52,106 bases of DNA from Levilactobacillus zymae DSM 19395 (GCF_001434115.1 NZ_AZDW01000058.1:31363-83468), one strand, 5' to 3'; counted from the stretch's first letter, positions 24,584 through 35,070 are shown. Numbers and translations are program-made. Notes: generated from the letters alone by a model not told the origin.

Positions 24584-26485
24584 ATGACAATAGCTCACCA
24601 TCATCATAAGCTACTTTATAGTTTGTTAGTGCCCTTATTAGTTGCCGGCAGTGCGTCGACGCTACCGGGACTGGACGATCATTCGGCACACGCCGCGGCC
24701 CAGAAGGTCACCACGCAAACCGATAAGTACAGCACTCCGACCAGCCAACCGGGGTTTAAGAAGTTGGCCAAGAAATACAAGACCGCCATTCCGATTCAGG
24801 TCTTAGGCATCAACGACCTGCACGGGGGCCTGGAAACCACGGGGACCGTGAAGATTGGCGACCAGACTTATAGCGACGTGGGGACCGTTGCGCGGCTCGG
24901 GGGCTCGTTAGACCAAGCCCAAAACCAGTTCAAGAAGACCCAACATGCTAAGGCGGCCAACACCTTCCGGGTGGAAGCCGGGGACATGGTCGGGGCTTCA
25001 CCGGCCAATTCGACCCTGCTGGCCCACGAATCGACCATGCACACCTTGCGGGCCATGAAGTTCCAGATCGGGACGCTGGGGAACCACGAATTTGACCACG
25101 GTTTGGGCGAATACAACCGGATTTTGAAGGGCAATAAGCCGGCCGCTAACGCCGATTCGTTGGTCAAGGCCTACCCGCACCAAGCCTCGAAGATCAACCT
25201 GGTCGTGGCAAACGTGGTCAAGAAATCCAACAACAAGATTCCTTACGGCTACAAGCCCTACACCATCAAGACGGTCAAGGCCCACGGCAAGACCGCTAAA
25301 GTTGGGTTTATCGGGATTGAAACCACCGACCTGCCTCATTTGACGTTACTGAAGAACTACCAAAACTACAAGATCTTGGACGAAGCCAAGACCATCGCCA
25401 AGTACGATAAGGTCTTGAACAAGAAGGGCGTTAAGGCCGTGGTCGTGATGGCCCACACTGGGATCGCCTCCCAGGACGGCAAGACGGCCGGTAGTGCGGT
25501 CGATATTTTGAACAAGGTCAACAAGCTCGACAAGAAGAACAACGTTGGGCTGTACGTGGCCGGGCACTCGCACCAGTACGCCAACGCCACGGTCGGCAAG
25601 ACCCATGTGGTCCAAGCCGTTTACACCGGCAAGGCCTACAACGATACGCAGGGGTACATCAACCCGAAGACCGGGAAATTCATGCACCTCGAATCTCACG
25701 TGTACCCCGTCTTACCAGCCAAGGCCAACCCCAAGGCTAAGACCAACGCCAAGGTGGCCGCTATCGTGAAGGACGCCGACAAGCGCGTGGCCCCGAAGGT
25801 CAATGCCGTGATTGGCAAGGCCGCCACTAACGAACCGATCACCGGGCGGAACAACAACAGCAAGACCATGGAAAACGCCGCGGGTGAATTAGTGGTCGAT
25901 GCGCAACGTTACGAAGCCCAAAAGAACGGGACTAAGCCAGACTTTGCCATGACCAACAACGGTGGGGTCCGGGCCGACTTGGCCGTTGCCAACAACGGGG
26001 ACATCACCTGGGGTGCGGCCGTGGCCGTACAGCCATTTGGGAACATCTTACAGGTGGTTGAAATGACCGGTCAGCAAATCAAGGATGCGCTGAACCAACA
26101 GTATGACGAAAACCAAGCCTTCTACCTGCAAATCTCCGGGTTGAAATACACCTACACGGACAACAACGATGCTAAGCAACCGTACAAGGTAGTCGACATC
26201 AAGAAGGACGATGGCACGCCGGTCAGCATGACGGCGACCTACCGCGTCGTGATCAACGACTTCCTCCACGGGGGCGGGGATAACTTCTACGCCTTCAAGG
26301 ACACGCCAATCAAGGCCTCCATTGGCTCTGATACCGACGTCTTCGTTCAGTACTTCAAGGACATGGCCGCCGCAAACACGCCGGTCAAGGCCCCAACGCT
26401 GGACCGCAAAGTCTACCAGCCCGCTGGGAGCGTGGTCGCTACGAGTACTCAACCCGTGAACCAGGTTCAGGTGGCGTTAGGGTAA
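24584..26485 (+). CDS. Secreted 5'-nucleotidase / 2',3'-cyclic phosphodiesterase
   Basis: A 633-aa extracellular enzyme that would release nucleosides and phosphate from nucleotides. The signal peptide (SLLVPLLVAGSAS, with HAAAQ as a likely cut) is followed by the metallophosphoesterase motifs NDLHGG, EAGDMVG, GNHEFDHG, MAHTG and AGHSHQ. The C-terminal nucleotidase domain has TNNGGVRADL and FLHGGGDNF. There is no LPxTG motif or transmembrane helix at the end, so it is probably released or held by charge; the mature protein is rich in Lys. GAGGAGG lies 9-11 bases before the ATG. Nucleosides could be used by the hydrolase and ribokinase elsewhere in the window. Confidence 0.93.
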   Translation: MTIAHHHHKLLYSLLVPLLVAGSASTLPGLDDHSAHAAAQKVTTQTDKYSTPTSQPGFKKLAKKYKTAIPIQVLGINDLHGGLETTGTVKIGDQTYSDVGTVARLGGSLDQAQNQFKKTQHAKAANTFRVEAGDMVGASPANSTLLAHESTMHTLRAMKFQIGTLGNHEFDHGLGEYNRILKGNKPAANADSLVKAYPHQASKINLVVANVVKKSNNKIPYGYKPYTIKTVKAHGKTAKVGFIGIETTDLPHLTLLKNYQNYKILDEAKTIAKYDKVLNKKGVKAVVVMAHTGIASQDGKTAGSAVDILNKVNKLDKKNNVGLYVAGHSHQYANATVGKTHVVQAVYTGKAYNDTQGYINPKTGKFMHLESHVYPVLPAKANPKAKTNAKVAAIVKDADKRVAPKVNAVIGKAATNEPITGRNNNSKTMENAAGELVVDAQRYEAQKNGTKPDFAMTNNGGVRADLAVANNGDITWGAAVAVQPFGNILQVVEMTGQQIKDALNQQYDENQAFYLQISGLKYTYTDNNDAKQPYKVVDIKKDDGTPVSMTATYRVVINDFLHGGGDNFYAFKDTPIKASIGSDTDVFVQYFKDMAAANTPVKAPTLDRKVYQPAGSVVATSTQPVNQVQVALG

Positions 26486-26667
26486 GCATTGATTTGGTCC
26501 TCCAGCTTACGATGGTAATGACAGTCACTTTAAGGCTATCCGTTAAATGGATTATCACTGGGTAGTTTCCCTGATTAGCCGAAAACAGATTTTAGTCTCC
26601 CTCCAAACAGAAATTTGCCGGCTAAAAGTGATGAGCGGTTTAACTAGGGACGAGCTGAATAAAACTC

Positions 26668-26706
26668 AAAAAATGAGGATTGCCGGGTCACGGCAATCCT
26701 CATTTT
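26668..26706. terminator. Bidirectional terminator
   Basis: AAAATGAGGATTGCC and GGCAATCCTCATTTT form a perfect hairpin between convergent nucleotidase and glpF. The remaining bases 26486-26667 hold nothing I can name. Confidence 0.93.
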
Positions 26707-26724
26707 ATCTGCAATCGTTATGGT

Positions 26725-27444
26725 TTAAAGAAACGCTTGGTACAAAACCGTGGCCGCGATGGCGCCGGCGATGGGAGCCACGATTGGCACCCAACTGTAT
26801 TCAAACTGCGAACTGCCCTTGTACTTGAACGGCCAGAGGGCGTGTAACAGCCGTGGGCCAATGTCCCGTGCGGGGTTCAAGGCCGGTCCGGTGGGCCCCC
26901 CGAAGGAGACGACCAGACACATTACCAGAAAGCCTAAGCCCAAAAAGTCGGCCCGGGGGTCTAACTTATCGGCCGTCATGAAGACCGCGCCCAAGACCAA
27001 TAAGAAGGTCCCGATAAATTCGTTCAGGAACCCGTTCAACTTGCTGTCGGCCGCGTCGATCGTGGAGAAGGTCCCCAGGATGGCTTCGGCGTCCGTGGTC
27101 TTGTCGTAGTACGGCTTGTAGGCCAGGACCACGGTCAGTTGACCCACGATGGCGCCCAGCGTTTGGGCGATGACGTAGGGCAGGACTTCGGCCCAAGGGA
27201 AGTTGCCGACGACGGCTTGGGCGATGGTCATGGCCGGGTTGATTTGCGCCCCGGAGATGGTGGCGAACATCAACGCGGGAATCATGACCCCGATACCGTA
27301 CCCGAACCCAATCAGGACCCAGCCCCCGTGGTAGCCCTTGGTCCCCTTCAATTCGACGTTAGCGACGGAGCCGTTTCCTAAGGCCACCATGATGGCCGTC
27401 CCGATAAATTCCGCGAGACACCGGATGAACAAAGTATAATGCAT
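26725..27444 (-). CDS. glpF: Glycerol facilitator (aquaglyceroporin)
   Basis: A 239-aa six-helix MIP channel with the two NPA boxes: INPAMT in the first half and LNPARD in the second. The Asp after the second NPAR is the marker of glycerol-conducting members rather than pure water channels. It would allow glycerol, and perhaps lactate or dihydroxyacetone, to cross the membrane. GAGGTAG lies about 8 bases before the ATG. It is monocistronic, and no glycerol kinase is nearby. Confidence 0.93.
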   Translation of the reverse strand: MHYTLFIRCLAEFIGTAIMVALGNGSVANVELKGTKGYHGGWVLIGFGYGIGVMIPALMFATISGAQINPAMTIAQAVVGNFPWAEVLPYVIAQTLGAIVGQLTVVLAYKPYYDKTTDAEAILGTFSTIDAADSKLNGFLNEFIGTFLLVLGAVFMTADKLDPRADFLGLGFLVMCLVVSFGGPTGPALNPARDIGPRLLHALWPFKYKGSSQFEYSWVPIVAPIAGAIAATVLYQAFL

Positions 27445-27762
27445 TAAACTCTACCTCAAATATGTATTTTTTCGACTGCCAACCAGCGAGTATTCGTGGA
27501 AATAGCAGCACTCATAATCATACGCTTACTGGCATAAGTTTTCAGTAATATTTTCATCTTGAATAGCTTATTAAAACTTAGCGGTAGGGAGTCGTTCGGC
27601 GGATTTACGGCAACGGAAACGGTTACAGGATGGTCGCCAACGGATCCTAAATTTTTCGGAAAAAATTGCCCCCAGAAATCATCAACGGGGGGCGACCTGT
27701 AGTACAATAATCCTGTAAACAAATGTAAGCGTTTTAACTAAAATGAAAAGGAGGTCTTGCTG
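27445..27762. promoter_or_regulatory. glpF/lacL intergenic control region with two cre boxes
   Basis: This 318-base gap has no gene. Two cre-like boxes are visible: CGGAAACGGTTACA (27614-27627) and TGTAAGCGTTTTAA (27724-27737). A -10 box TACAAT lies at 27703-27708 with no good -35, so lacL transcription may need an activator. The second cre lies just downstream of the -10 box, where CcpA would block the polymerase. The region up to 27600 is the glpF promoter side, where I cannot pick a clear promoter. Confidence 0.65.
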
Positions 27763-29655
27763 TTGCAAGCAGACTTAAAATGGCTGGACGACCCGCAAAC
27801 GTTTCGGGTCAACCAGTTGCCCGCGCACAGCGATCACCATTATTACCGGACGGTCGCCGAGATGCAGGCGCACCAGAGTAGTTTTGTGCAGAGCCTAGAT
27901 GGGACCTGGCAGTTCGCCTTTGCCCAGACGCCGCAAGAACGGCCCGTGGGCTTTGAACAACCGGACGCCGACCACCAGAACTTTGGGGAAATCCAAGTAC
28001 CCGGCCACATCGAACTCGCCGGTTACGGCCAGCTCCATTACACCAACACCTTATACCCCTGGGAAGGTAAGCTGTATCGGCGGCCGGCCTACGCACTGGG
28101 CGACACCACCGGGATGCCGGGGATGTTTAGTGAAGGGCCCGACAACACGGTCGGTGCCTACCTGAAGACCTTTACCCTGAACCCCGAACTACGCGACCAC
28201 CGCGTCGTGATCCAGTTCGACGGGGTCGAAGAGGCCATGTACCTGTGGCTCAACGGGCACTTCGTGGGGTACGCCGAGGACAGCTTCAGCCAGTCGGAAT
28301 TCGACCTGACGCCTTACCTGCAGGCCGGTGAAAACTTGCTGGCGGTGGAGGTCTTCAAACGCAGTACCGCGGCCTTCTTGGAGGACCAGGACTTCTTCCG
28401 GTTCTCCGGGATCTTCCGTAGCGTGCGCTTAGTGGCCCAACCGACCGTCCACGTCAACGACCTGACCATTCGGGCCAACGTCCTCGACGATTTGACCACC
28501 GGTGACTTTAACGTCACGTTGAATCTTAATGCGGACGCCGCCCAATCCGGGGCGCAGGTCAAAACGATTCTGCACGCCGGCCAACAGGTCCTGTTGAACC
28601 AGACCGTACCGGCTCAGGCCGAGCTCACTATCCGACACGTGCCCGTGCCCAACGTCCATCTTTGGGACCACCACGACCCGTACCTGTATCAACTTCAGGT
28701 CGAAGTCCTCGACGCCAGCGGTCAATTGCTGGAGGTCGTGCCCTACGACGTCGGGTTTCGGCGGGTCGAACTCAAGGATAAGGTGATGTTGCTGAACGGT
28801 CACCGGCTGATCTTAAACGGGGTCAACCGCCACGAATGGGACGCCAAGCGCGGCCGTAGCGTCACGCTGGCCGACATGCAATACGACCTGCAAGTCTTCA
28901 AGCAACACCACATCAACGCGGTACGGACTTGCCATTATCCCGACCAGATTGCCTGGTACGCCCTGTGCGACCGCAACGGCATCTACATGATGGCCGAAAA
29001 TAACCTAGAAACCCACGGCACCTGGCAGAAGATGGGCGCCGTCGAACCCTCGTATAACGTTCCCGGATCGCTGCCGCAATGGCAGGGGGCCGTAGTAGAC
29101 CGGGCTCGCAGTAACTATCAAACGTTTAAGAACCACCCGGCCATCCTCTTCTGGTCGCTAGGTAACGAATCCTACGCCGGCGACGACATCGCGGCCATGG
29201 ACCAGTACTATCACGACCACGACGAGGGCCGCCTAACCCACTATGAAGGTGTTTGCCGCAACCGGGTCTACGCCGACCGGATCTCCGACATGGAAAGTAT
29301 GATGTACGATCCACCGAAGGCCATCCGCGATTACCTAGACAACGACCCGCAAAAGCCGTTCGTTAACTGTGAATACATGCACGACATGGGCAATTCGCTG
29401 GGCGGCATGAACAGTTATACGGATCTGATCGACCAGTACCCAATGTACCAAGGCGGGTTCATCTGGGACTACATCGACCAGGCCTTGTTGGTCAACGACG
29501 AGGTCACCGGCCAACTGGTCCTGCGCTACGGCGGGGACTTCGACGACCGGCATTCCGACTATGAATTTTCCGGTGACGGCCTGCTATTCGCGGACCGGAC
29601 GCCGAAACCCGCACTTCAGGAGGTGAGCTACTACTATGGCAAATACGACCGCTAA
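27763..29655 (+). CDS. lacL: Beta-galactosidase large subunit
   Basis: Hydrolyses lactose and related beta-galactosides with LacM. The 630-aa GH2 protein carries the sugar-binding domain ([16 protein letters not shown]), the Ig-like domain and the TIM barrel. The acid/base Glu is in [11 protein letters not shown] and the nucleophile Glu in [11 protein letters not shown]. Start: TTG at 27763, 8 bases after GGAGG, giving [11 protein letters not shown] as in known LacL; an earlier TTG at 27757 is only two bases from the ribosome site. It overlaps lacM by 20 bases. lacLM is the heterodimeric beta-galactosidase typical of lactobacilli. Confidence 0.97.
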   Translation: MQADLKWLDDPQTFRVNQLPAHSDHHYYRTVAEMQAHQSSFVQSLDGTWQFAFAQTPQERPVGFEQPDADHQNFGEIQVPGHIELAGYGQLHYTNTLYPWEGKLYRRPAYALGDTTGMPGMFSEGPDNTVGAYLKTFTLNPELRDHRVVIQFDGVEEAMYLWLNGHFVGYAEDSFSQSEFDLTPYLQAGENLLAVEVFKRSTAAFLEDQDFFRFSGIFRSVRLVAQPTVHVNDLTIRANVLDDLTTGDFNVTLNLNADAAQSGAQVKTILHAGQQVLLNQTVPAQAELTIRHVPVPNVHLWDHHDPYLYQLQVEVLDASGQLLEVVPYDVGFRRVELKDKVMLLNGHRLILNGVNRHEWDAKRGRSVTLADMQYDLQVFKQHHINAVRTCHYPDQIAWYALCDRNGIYMMAENNLETHGTWQKMGAVEPSYNVPGSLPQWQGAVVDRARSNYQTFKNHPAILFWSLGNESYAGDDIAAMDQYYHDHDEGRLTHYEGVCRNRVYADRISDMESMMYDPPKAIRDYLDNDPQKPFVNCEYMHDMGNSLGGMNSYTDLIDQYPMYQGGFIWDYIDQALLVNDEVTGQLVLRYGGDFDDRHSDYEFSGDGLLFADRTPKPALQEVSYYYGKYDR

Positions 29656-30601
29656 ACTACACGTCGTTTATGGCGACGGGACCTTGGGCCTGCACGGCGA
29701 GGGGTTCCAATACATCTTTAGTTACGAACGGGGCGGCCTGGAGTCGCTCAAACGCAATGGTAAGGAGTGGCTCTACCGCGTGCCGAAACCCACGTTCTGG
29801 CGGGCCACGACCGATAACGACCGGGGCAACCACTTTTCCGAAAAATCGGCGATGTGGCTGGGGGCCGACCTGTTCAGTCCCTGCACGCACATCGAGGTGG
29901 CTGTAAACGGCCAGGACATTACCCTGCCGATTGCGCCGGAAAACAACCGCTATTCGGACCACGAGACCGCCGAGACCGTGACGCTGCGCTTCACCTACAC
30001 CACGACCACGGTGCCGGCGACCACCGTGGTGGTAAGCTACACCGTGGACGCCACGGGCGCAATTCGGGTCCACACCCATTTCACCGGCCAGGCGGGCTTA
30101 CCGGAATTACCCGCGCTGGGACTGCGGTTCGTGATGCCGACGGCCGCGCAGCAATTTAGCTACCGCGGCTTATCCGGGGAAACCTACCCGGACCGCATGG
30201 CGGGCGGCCAACTGGGCGACTACCAAGTCACCGGGTTGCCGGTCACGCCGTACATGGTCCCGCAGGAGTGCGGGATGCACATGGCGACCGAACACGCCAC
30301 GGTGACCCGGGCCATTACGTTGAACAACGCGGACCCGGACACCGAACCGTTCAGCCTGACGTTTACGCAGGCCGACCAGCCGTTTAACTTCAGTTGCTTG
30401 CCGTACACGGCCGAGGAGCTAGAAAATGCGACCCACATCGAAGAACTGCCACCGTTACGGCGGACGGTCTTCACGGTCTTTGGCGCCGTCCGCGGTGTCG
30501 GCGGAATCGACAGCTGGGGCGCCGACGTGGAAGCTAAGTACCACCTGCCCGCCGACCGGGATTACGACTTCGAGTTCGTGATTGCGGGGACGCAGGAGTA
30601 A
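29636..30601 (+). CDS. lacM: Beta-galactosidase small subunit
   Basis: A 321-aa protein equal to the C-terminal beta-sandwich domain 5 of LacZ-type enzymes, required for LacL activity. Typical segments are [29 protein letters not shown] (contact to the sugar) and GVGGIDSWG near the end. CAGGAGGTGAG lies just before the ATG, inside lacL, so expression is coupled by a 20-base overlap. A strong terminator follows. Confidence 0.97.
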   Translation: MANTTAKLHVVYGDGTLGLHGEGFQYIFSYERGGLESLKRNGKEWLYRVPKPTFWRATTDNDRGNHFSEKSAMWLGADLFSPCTHIEVAVNGQDITLPIAPENNRYSDHETAETVTLRFTYTTTTVPATTVVVSYTVDATGAIRVHTHFTGQAGLPELPALGLRFVMPTAAQQFSYRGLSGETYPDRMAGGQLGDYQVTGLPVTPYMVPQECGMHMATEHATVTRAITLNNADPDTEPFSLTFTQADQPFNFSCLPYTAEELENATHIEELPPLRRTVFTVFGAVRGVGGIDSWGADVEAKYHLPADRDYDFEFVIAGTQE

Positions 30602-30620
30602 GACGAATTAAATTTGATAG

Positions 30621-30653
30621 GAAAAGGCGTTGCTTGCGAGCAACGCCTTTTTT
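30621..30653. terminator. Terminator of lacLM
   Basis: AAAAGGCGTTGCT and AGCAACGCCTTTT form a near-perfect hairpin followed by further T. Confidence 0.93.
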
Positions 30654-30819
30654 AGGCCAACTGATTATTTTGAAGACGACAACCGGTAATAATTATGATA
30701 ATTACGAATTTTGACAATGGGTGACATAGTTCTGGACGATGATTAAATGGGTACGCTAGAATAAAATAATTGAAACAAGTTGCTTAACCCTAATTCGGCT
30801 ATAGAAGGGATTTATTAAT

Positions 30820-33800
30820 TTGTACAAAAAATACGGTATTGGATTAGATATTGGAACCAGTTCAATTGGCTGGTCCGTGGTGGATGAGTACGGTCACATC
30901 ATCCGGGTCAAAGGGCAAACCGGGTTAGGTGTTCGGCTTTTTCGGGAGGGGCAACCCGCAGCGGACAGACGAACCTTCCGGACGACGCGGCGCCGTTTGG
31001 GGCGGCGCCGGTGGCGGTTACGGTTGCTACGTGAGATTTTTGACCCATACATTGCCGCCCAAGATCCAAACTTTTTTGCGCGGCAAAAGGCGTCTGCAAT
31101 TGCCCCGGGCGATTCGCGCTTCAAGGCCGTTTATCGGCTTTTTAACGACCAAACCGACCGGCAATTCTACGATAAGTACCCGACCGTCTATCATTTGCGC
31201 CAGAAGTTGATGACCGAAAAACGTCAGTTTGATATCCGGGAGATTTATTTGGCCGTTCACCACATCGTGAAGTACCGGGGCCACTTTTTAACTGGTGGTG
31301 CCGCGAAAAACTTTAAACCAGGGAAGCTGGATTTAAACACCTATTTTGCAACGATTAACGCCCAATTAGCGGCAATTTTCATGGATTCACAGGTGGAGCT
31401 TCCCCAATTGGATTGGGATGCGGTGGTGTCATTGTTGACCAACGACCAGGAATCGCCCAGTGACCGGCAGAAGGCGTTGACTAAAATGCTGGTGGCTCAG
31501 GGTGATGCGACGCAAAAACGGTTCTATACCGAGTTTTCGAAGGCCCTGCTGGGGTTGAAAGCTAAGCTTTACGTTTTAACGGGATTCGAGGGGGATAAGA
31601 CTGACCAAAAGGCCTTAACGTTAAGTTTGGAGACTTTAGATGACCATCAAGATGATGTTACTCAGTTATTGGGGGATGAACAGCGTCAGTTGGTAGAATT
31701 ATTGGCCAGGGTGCAGTCTGCAATCCAGCTTGCCATTATTATTCCCAACGGCAAGACGTTCTCTGGCCAGATGGTTCAGCAGTACCAAACGCATTATGAC
31801 CAATTGCGGCTCTTAAAAGACTATCGGGAACAATTAACGGATCAAAAACACCGGCGGGCCCTGAAACAGGCTTACGCCGACTATCTGGCAAATGATCAAG
31901 ATCAGGATGCCCTAGTCAAGGCGGTAGAGAAAGTTTTAAAGCAGAATCAGCCGCTTAGTACCGTGGGCGTACGGTTACAAACTGCCATTGACGCGGGGGA
32001 CTTTCTGCCCAAGCAGCGAACCAAGGCGAATAGCGTGATTCCGCATCAAATTCATCAGCAAGAGTTGGACCGAATTATCGAAGCTCAGTCCGTTTATTAT
32101 CCTTGGTTAGCTGAGGAAAATCCGGTGGCAGCCCATCGCAGCTATGCCCCATATAAGTTGGACGAATTAGTTGATTTTCGGGTTCCATATTACGTGGGGC
32201 CACTAGTACAGCCGCAAGCGGATAAAGCGGCTAAGGAAACCAAGTTTGCGTGGATGACGCGCAAGGAAGCCCAGTCGACCACGCCCATCACGCCCTGGAA
32301 CTTTGAGCAAGAGGTGGACCGTAACGCCTCGGCGAACGCATTCATTCAACGGATGAAGACCACGGATACCTACCTATTAGGCGAGGACGTGTTACCAAAA
32401 AATAGCCTGTTATATCAACGCTTCGAGGTATTAAATGAATTAAACAATGTTCGCGTGGACGGTAAGCTATTGACGATTGCCGAAAAACAACGACTTTTTC
32501 AGGACCTATTTGTTGACCGGTCACAAGCGTCAGTCACCATCGCGCAATTACAAGCCAATCTCATCGCGCACGGTGCCGCTAAGGACCGGGTCGAAATCAA
32601 AGGGTTGGCTGATCCTAAGCGTTTCTTGAGCAGTTTAACAACGTATCACGATTACGCTCAAATCATTCCGGAAGCCTTGGAACAACCGGACAAGCGTGCC
32701 GATATTGAAAAAATCATCAACTGGTCGACCATTTTTGAAGATACGTCGATCTTTAAAGAAAAGCTGCAGGAGATTGCTTGGCTCACACCAGACCAGCGCC
32801 GCCAGTTAAGCCAAAAGCGGTACCGCGGTTGGGGGCAACTCTCTGATAAATTATTAACTCAGCTGCGCGATGCGACGGGGCAGTCCGTGATGGATTTACT
32901 ATGGACTGAACCGAATAACTTTATGCAGATCATTCGTCGAACGGAATTTCAGCAGGCGATTGCGAGAGTGAACCAGACCGACCTGAAGCAACAGGACTTA
33001 GCGACAACAATCAATGATCTGTATACGTCACCGCAAAACAAAAAGGCGATTCGCCAGGTCTTATTAGTGGTCGCCGATATTCAAACGGCGATGCACGAAG
33101 TGGCGCCTAGCTGGCTATTCATCGAAGCGGCACGCGGGCCGGAACAGAATCCTAAGCGTAAGTTAGCCCGCCAACAGCAACTGCTAGAAGCCTATAAAAC
33201 GAGTGCTAAAGAAATTGTTAACGAAGCCGTTAAGGAAAAGTTACTGTCGGCAATTGACGACCATCAAAAATTCGAGGATCAGGTAGTCCTGTACTTCCAA
33301 CAAAATGGGCTCGATATGTATACGGGGAAGCCGTTAGACTTTGAGCGCTTGTCGAAGTACCACATTGACCACATTATTCCCCAGTCGGTGGTTAAGGACG
33401 ATTCACTGGATAATCGGGTGCTGACCACGCCAGAGGAAAATGAACGAAAGGGTGCCCGGGTCCCCGGACCGTTGTACGCGAGTCAGCAAGGCCGGTGGCG
33501 GTTATTGCAACGGGCCGGCTTGATTTCCCAACGGAAGTTGGACCACCTACTCTTACGGCCGGAGGAATTAGACCAACAGGCTACGGGCTTTGTTGCTCGG
33601 CAATTGGTGGAGACTCGTCAGGTGATTAAGTTGATTACCAATATTTTGAGCCAACAGTATGATCCGGAACAAACGAAATTGGTCTCGGTCAAAGCGGGAT
33701 TGTCGCATCAATTCCGGACCAGGTTAAACCTACCCAAGCTACGGGAACTCAATGATTATCACCATGCGCACGATGCCTACTTAGCAGCACGAATTGGGAC

Positions 33801-34875
33801 CTATTTGTTACAACGGTACCCCAATCTAGAACGGTTCTTCGTTTATGGGCAGTATCAGAAAACACGGTTTGACTTAAAGCGGCATTTTAACTTTATTGGG
33901 GAGATGTTGAAAGGCAAGCCAGAGGATGCGGTGATTGTTAAGGCACCACACTCGGAGACCGTTATTTGGGATAAGCAGGATGAAGTCAAACAGCTGAAAA
34001 AAATAATGGAATACAGGCATTTATTAGTTACTCATGAGGTTTATGATAACCATGGCGCACTATTTAATCAAACCATTCATCCGGCTAAAAATCCTAAAAA
34101 CAGAAAGTTAATTCCGCGCAAAACCACTCAATCTACAGAACTGTATGGTGGGTATAGTGGTGAAACAACCGGCTATTTAGCCATCGCACGGACGGTTACT
34201 AAGAACAAGATAAGCTATCAAGTATTGCGGGTCCCGACGCGTTTGGTGGGGCGCCTGCAACGAAGTAGTGAGTCCGCACAACGACAGATTCTGACGGACT
34301 GGTTTGCACCTAGCTTTGTTTCCCGGGGTAAACAACAGCCGTTTGAAATTGTCTTACGCCATGTATTTAAAAATCAGACAGTGATTGATGATATTCATGA
34401 ACAATCACATCGTTTTGGATTGAGATCAGATACTTATTATTGTAATCAGCAGCAACTGGTTTTGTCGCTAGAACAGCAAAGAATGATAATTGATCAGAAA
34501 TTAAATAATACGAATAAGTTGATGGTGGTTTATGAAGCTGTTTGTGATCAAGTGGCGAAATATTTTCCACTTTATCGAATGAATCACTTTAAGGAAAGTT
34601 TGTTAGAGGCGGGCCCGAAATTAGCCGAGTTGCCAATTAATACCGTACAATCTAAAAACGGAAAATTGAAATTAGGGCAAAGAAGTGTCCTTCTACAGAC
34701 AATGCAAGGATTACATGCTAATCCTGAGACAAAGGATTTGTCCATTATTGGATGCCCTAAGTATTTTGGAAAGTTGCAAGTTTCATCAGGTATTAAGTTA
34801 ACTGAGAATGCCGTGTTAATTCATGAATCACCAACTGGATTATTCCAACGACGCGTTCGTTTAAGTGATTTATAG
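30820..34875 (+). CDS. cas9: Cas9 RNA-guided endonuclease (type II-A)
   Basis: A 1351-aa Cas9, similar in length to S. pyogenes Cas9. All nuclease residues are seen: Asp10 (GLDIGTSSIGW, RuvC-I), Glu769 (WLFIEAARG, RuvC-II), His982 and Asp985 (HHAHDAYL, RuvC-III), and the HNH residues His851 (IDHIIPQS), Asn865 and Asn874. The Arg-rich bridge helix (RRTFRTTRRRLGRRRWR) is at about residues 51-67. The end HESPTGLFQRRVRLSDL matches Cas9 PAM-interacting domains. It uses TTG as start, with GAAGGGA about 9 bases upstream. The final ~500 bases are much more AT-rich than the rest. Codon use is less GC-rich than in the flanking lac genes, suggesting transfer of the locus. Confidence 0.98.
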   Translation: MYKKYGIGLDIGTSSIGWSVVDEYGHIIRVKGQTGLGVRLFREGQPAADRRTFRTTRRRLGRRRWRLRLLREIFDPYIAAQDPNFFARQKASAIAPGDSRFKAVYRLFNDQTDRQFYDKYPTVYHLRQKLMTEKRQFDIREIYLAVHHIVKYRGHFLTGGAAKNFKPGKLDLNTYFATINAQLAAIFMDSQVELPQLDWDAVVSLLTNDQESPSDRQKALTKMLVAQGDATQKRFYTEFSKALLGLKAKLYVLTGFEGDKTDQKALTLSLETLDDHQDDVTQLLGDEQRQLVELLARVQSAIQLAIIIPNGKTFSGQMVQQYQTHYDQLRLLKDYREQLTDQKHRRALKQAYADYLANDQDQDALVKAVEKVLKQNQPLSTVGVRLQTAIDAGDFLPKQRTKANSVIPHQIHQQELDRIIEAQSVYYPWLAEENPVAAHRSYAPYKLDELVDFRVPYYVGPLVQPQADKAAKETKFAWMTRKEAQSTTPITPWNFEQEVDRNASANAFIQRMKTTDTYLLGEDVLPKNSLLYQRFEVLNELNNVRVDGKLLTIAEKQRLFQDLFVDRSQASVTIAQLQANLIAHGAAKDRVEIKGLADPKRFLSSLTTYHDYAQIIPEALEQPDKRADIEKIINWSTIFEDTSIFKEKLQEIAWLTPDQRRQLSQKRYRGWGQLSDKLLTQLRDATGQSVMDLLWTEPNNFMQIIRRTEFQQAIARVNQTDLKQQDLATTINDLYTSPQNKKAIRQVLLVVADIQTAMHEVAPSWLFIEAARGPEQNPKRKLARQQQLLEAYKTSAKEIVNEAVKEKLLSAIDDHQKFEDQVVLYFQQNGLDMYTGKPLDFERLSKYHIDHIIPQSVVKDDSLDNRVLTTPEENERKGARVPGPLYASQQGRWRLLQRAGLISQRKLDHLLLRPEELDQQATGFVARQLVETRQVIKLITNILSQQYDPEQTKLVSVKAGLSHQFRTRLNLPKLRELNDYHHAHDAYLAARIGTYLLQRYPNLERFFVYGQYQKTRFDLKRHFNFIGEMLKGKPEDAVIVKAPHSETVIWDKQDEVKQLKKIMEYRHLLVTHEVYDNHGALFNQTIHPAKNPKNRKLIPRKTTQSTELYGGYSGETTGYLAIARTVTKNKISYQVLRVPTRLVGRLQRSSESAQRQILTDWFAPSFVSRGKQQPFEIVLRHVFKNQTVIDDIHEQSHRFGLRSDTYYCNQQQLVLSLEQQRMIIDQKLNNTNKLMVVYEAVCDQVAKYFPLYRMNHFKESLLEAGPKLAELPINTVQSKNGKLKLGQRSVLLQTMQGLHANPETKDLSIIGCPKYFGKLQVSSGIKLTENAVLIHESPTGLFQRRVRLSDL

Positions 34876-34880
34876 TAACT

Positions 34881-35035
34881 AAAAATGACCAACTCATTGG
34901 ACTGCCAGTGAGTTGGTCGTTTAATTATGTATTGGCTCGATAACGAGCTCAAAAAGGAAAACTTGATACCGCAGTATCTTGTTTGATTTTAACACTGAGT
35001 GGTAAATCTAGAAGGTCAAGCAGGTCAACTTGACC
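34881..35035 (-). ncRNA. tracrRNA
   Basis: The minus strand between cas9 and cas1 holds the anti-repeat: 24 bases (34996-35019) exactly complementary to the CRISPR repeat. It is followed by a bulge and the TTAAAAT lower stem, then a nexus-like hairpin GATAC-TGCG-GTATC, a GCTCG-TTAT-CGAGC hairpin, and a terminator (GACCAACTCA with TGAGTTGGTC, 34887-34918) with five T. The promoter is TTGTCG (35065-35070), 17 bases, TATATT (35042-35047), so transcription starts near 35035. The terminator hairpin also serves cas9 on the other strand. Confidence 0.9.
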
Positions 35036-35041
35036 ACTAAC

Positions 35042-35070
35042 AATATAGCATTTTTTGCCGCAATCGACAA
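35042..35070 (-). promoter_or_regulatory. tracrRNA promoter, overlapping the cas1 leader
   Basis: TTGTCG, 17-base spacer, TATATT preceded by TGC (extended -10). It lies in the region just before the cas1 ribosome site and faces away from cas1. Confidence 0.7.

Noticed and set aside
27456-27722. 88-codon minus-strand ORF before lacL
   Set aside because: No ribosome site, no family-like features, and it covers the promoter and cre boxes of lacL.
30700-30819. Possible self-targeting long tracrRNA repressing the cas9 promoter, as in S. pyogenes
   Set aside because: The tracrRNA has only about 16 bases before the anti-repeat, and the best match to the cas9 leader is 7 bases (CAAGTTG near 30776), which is within chance.
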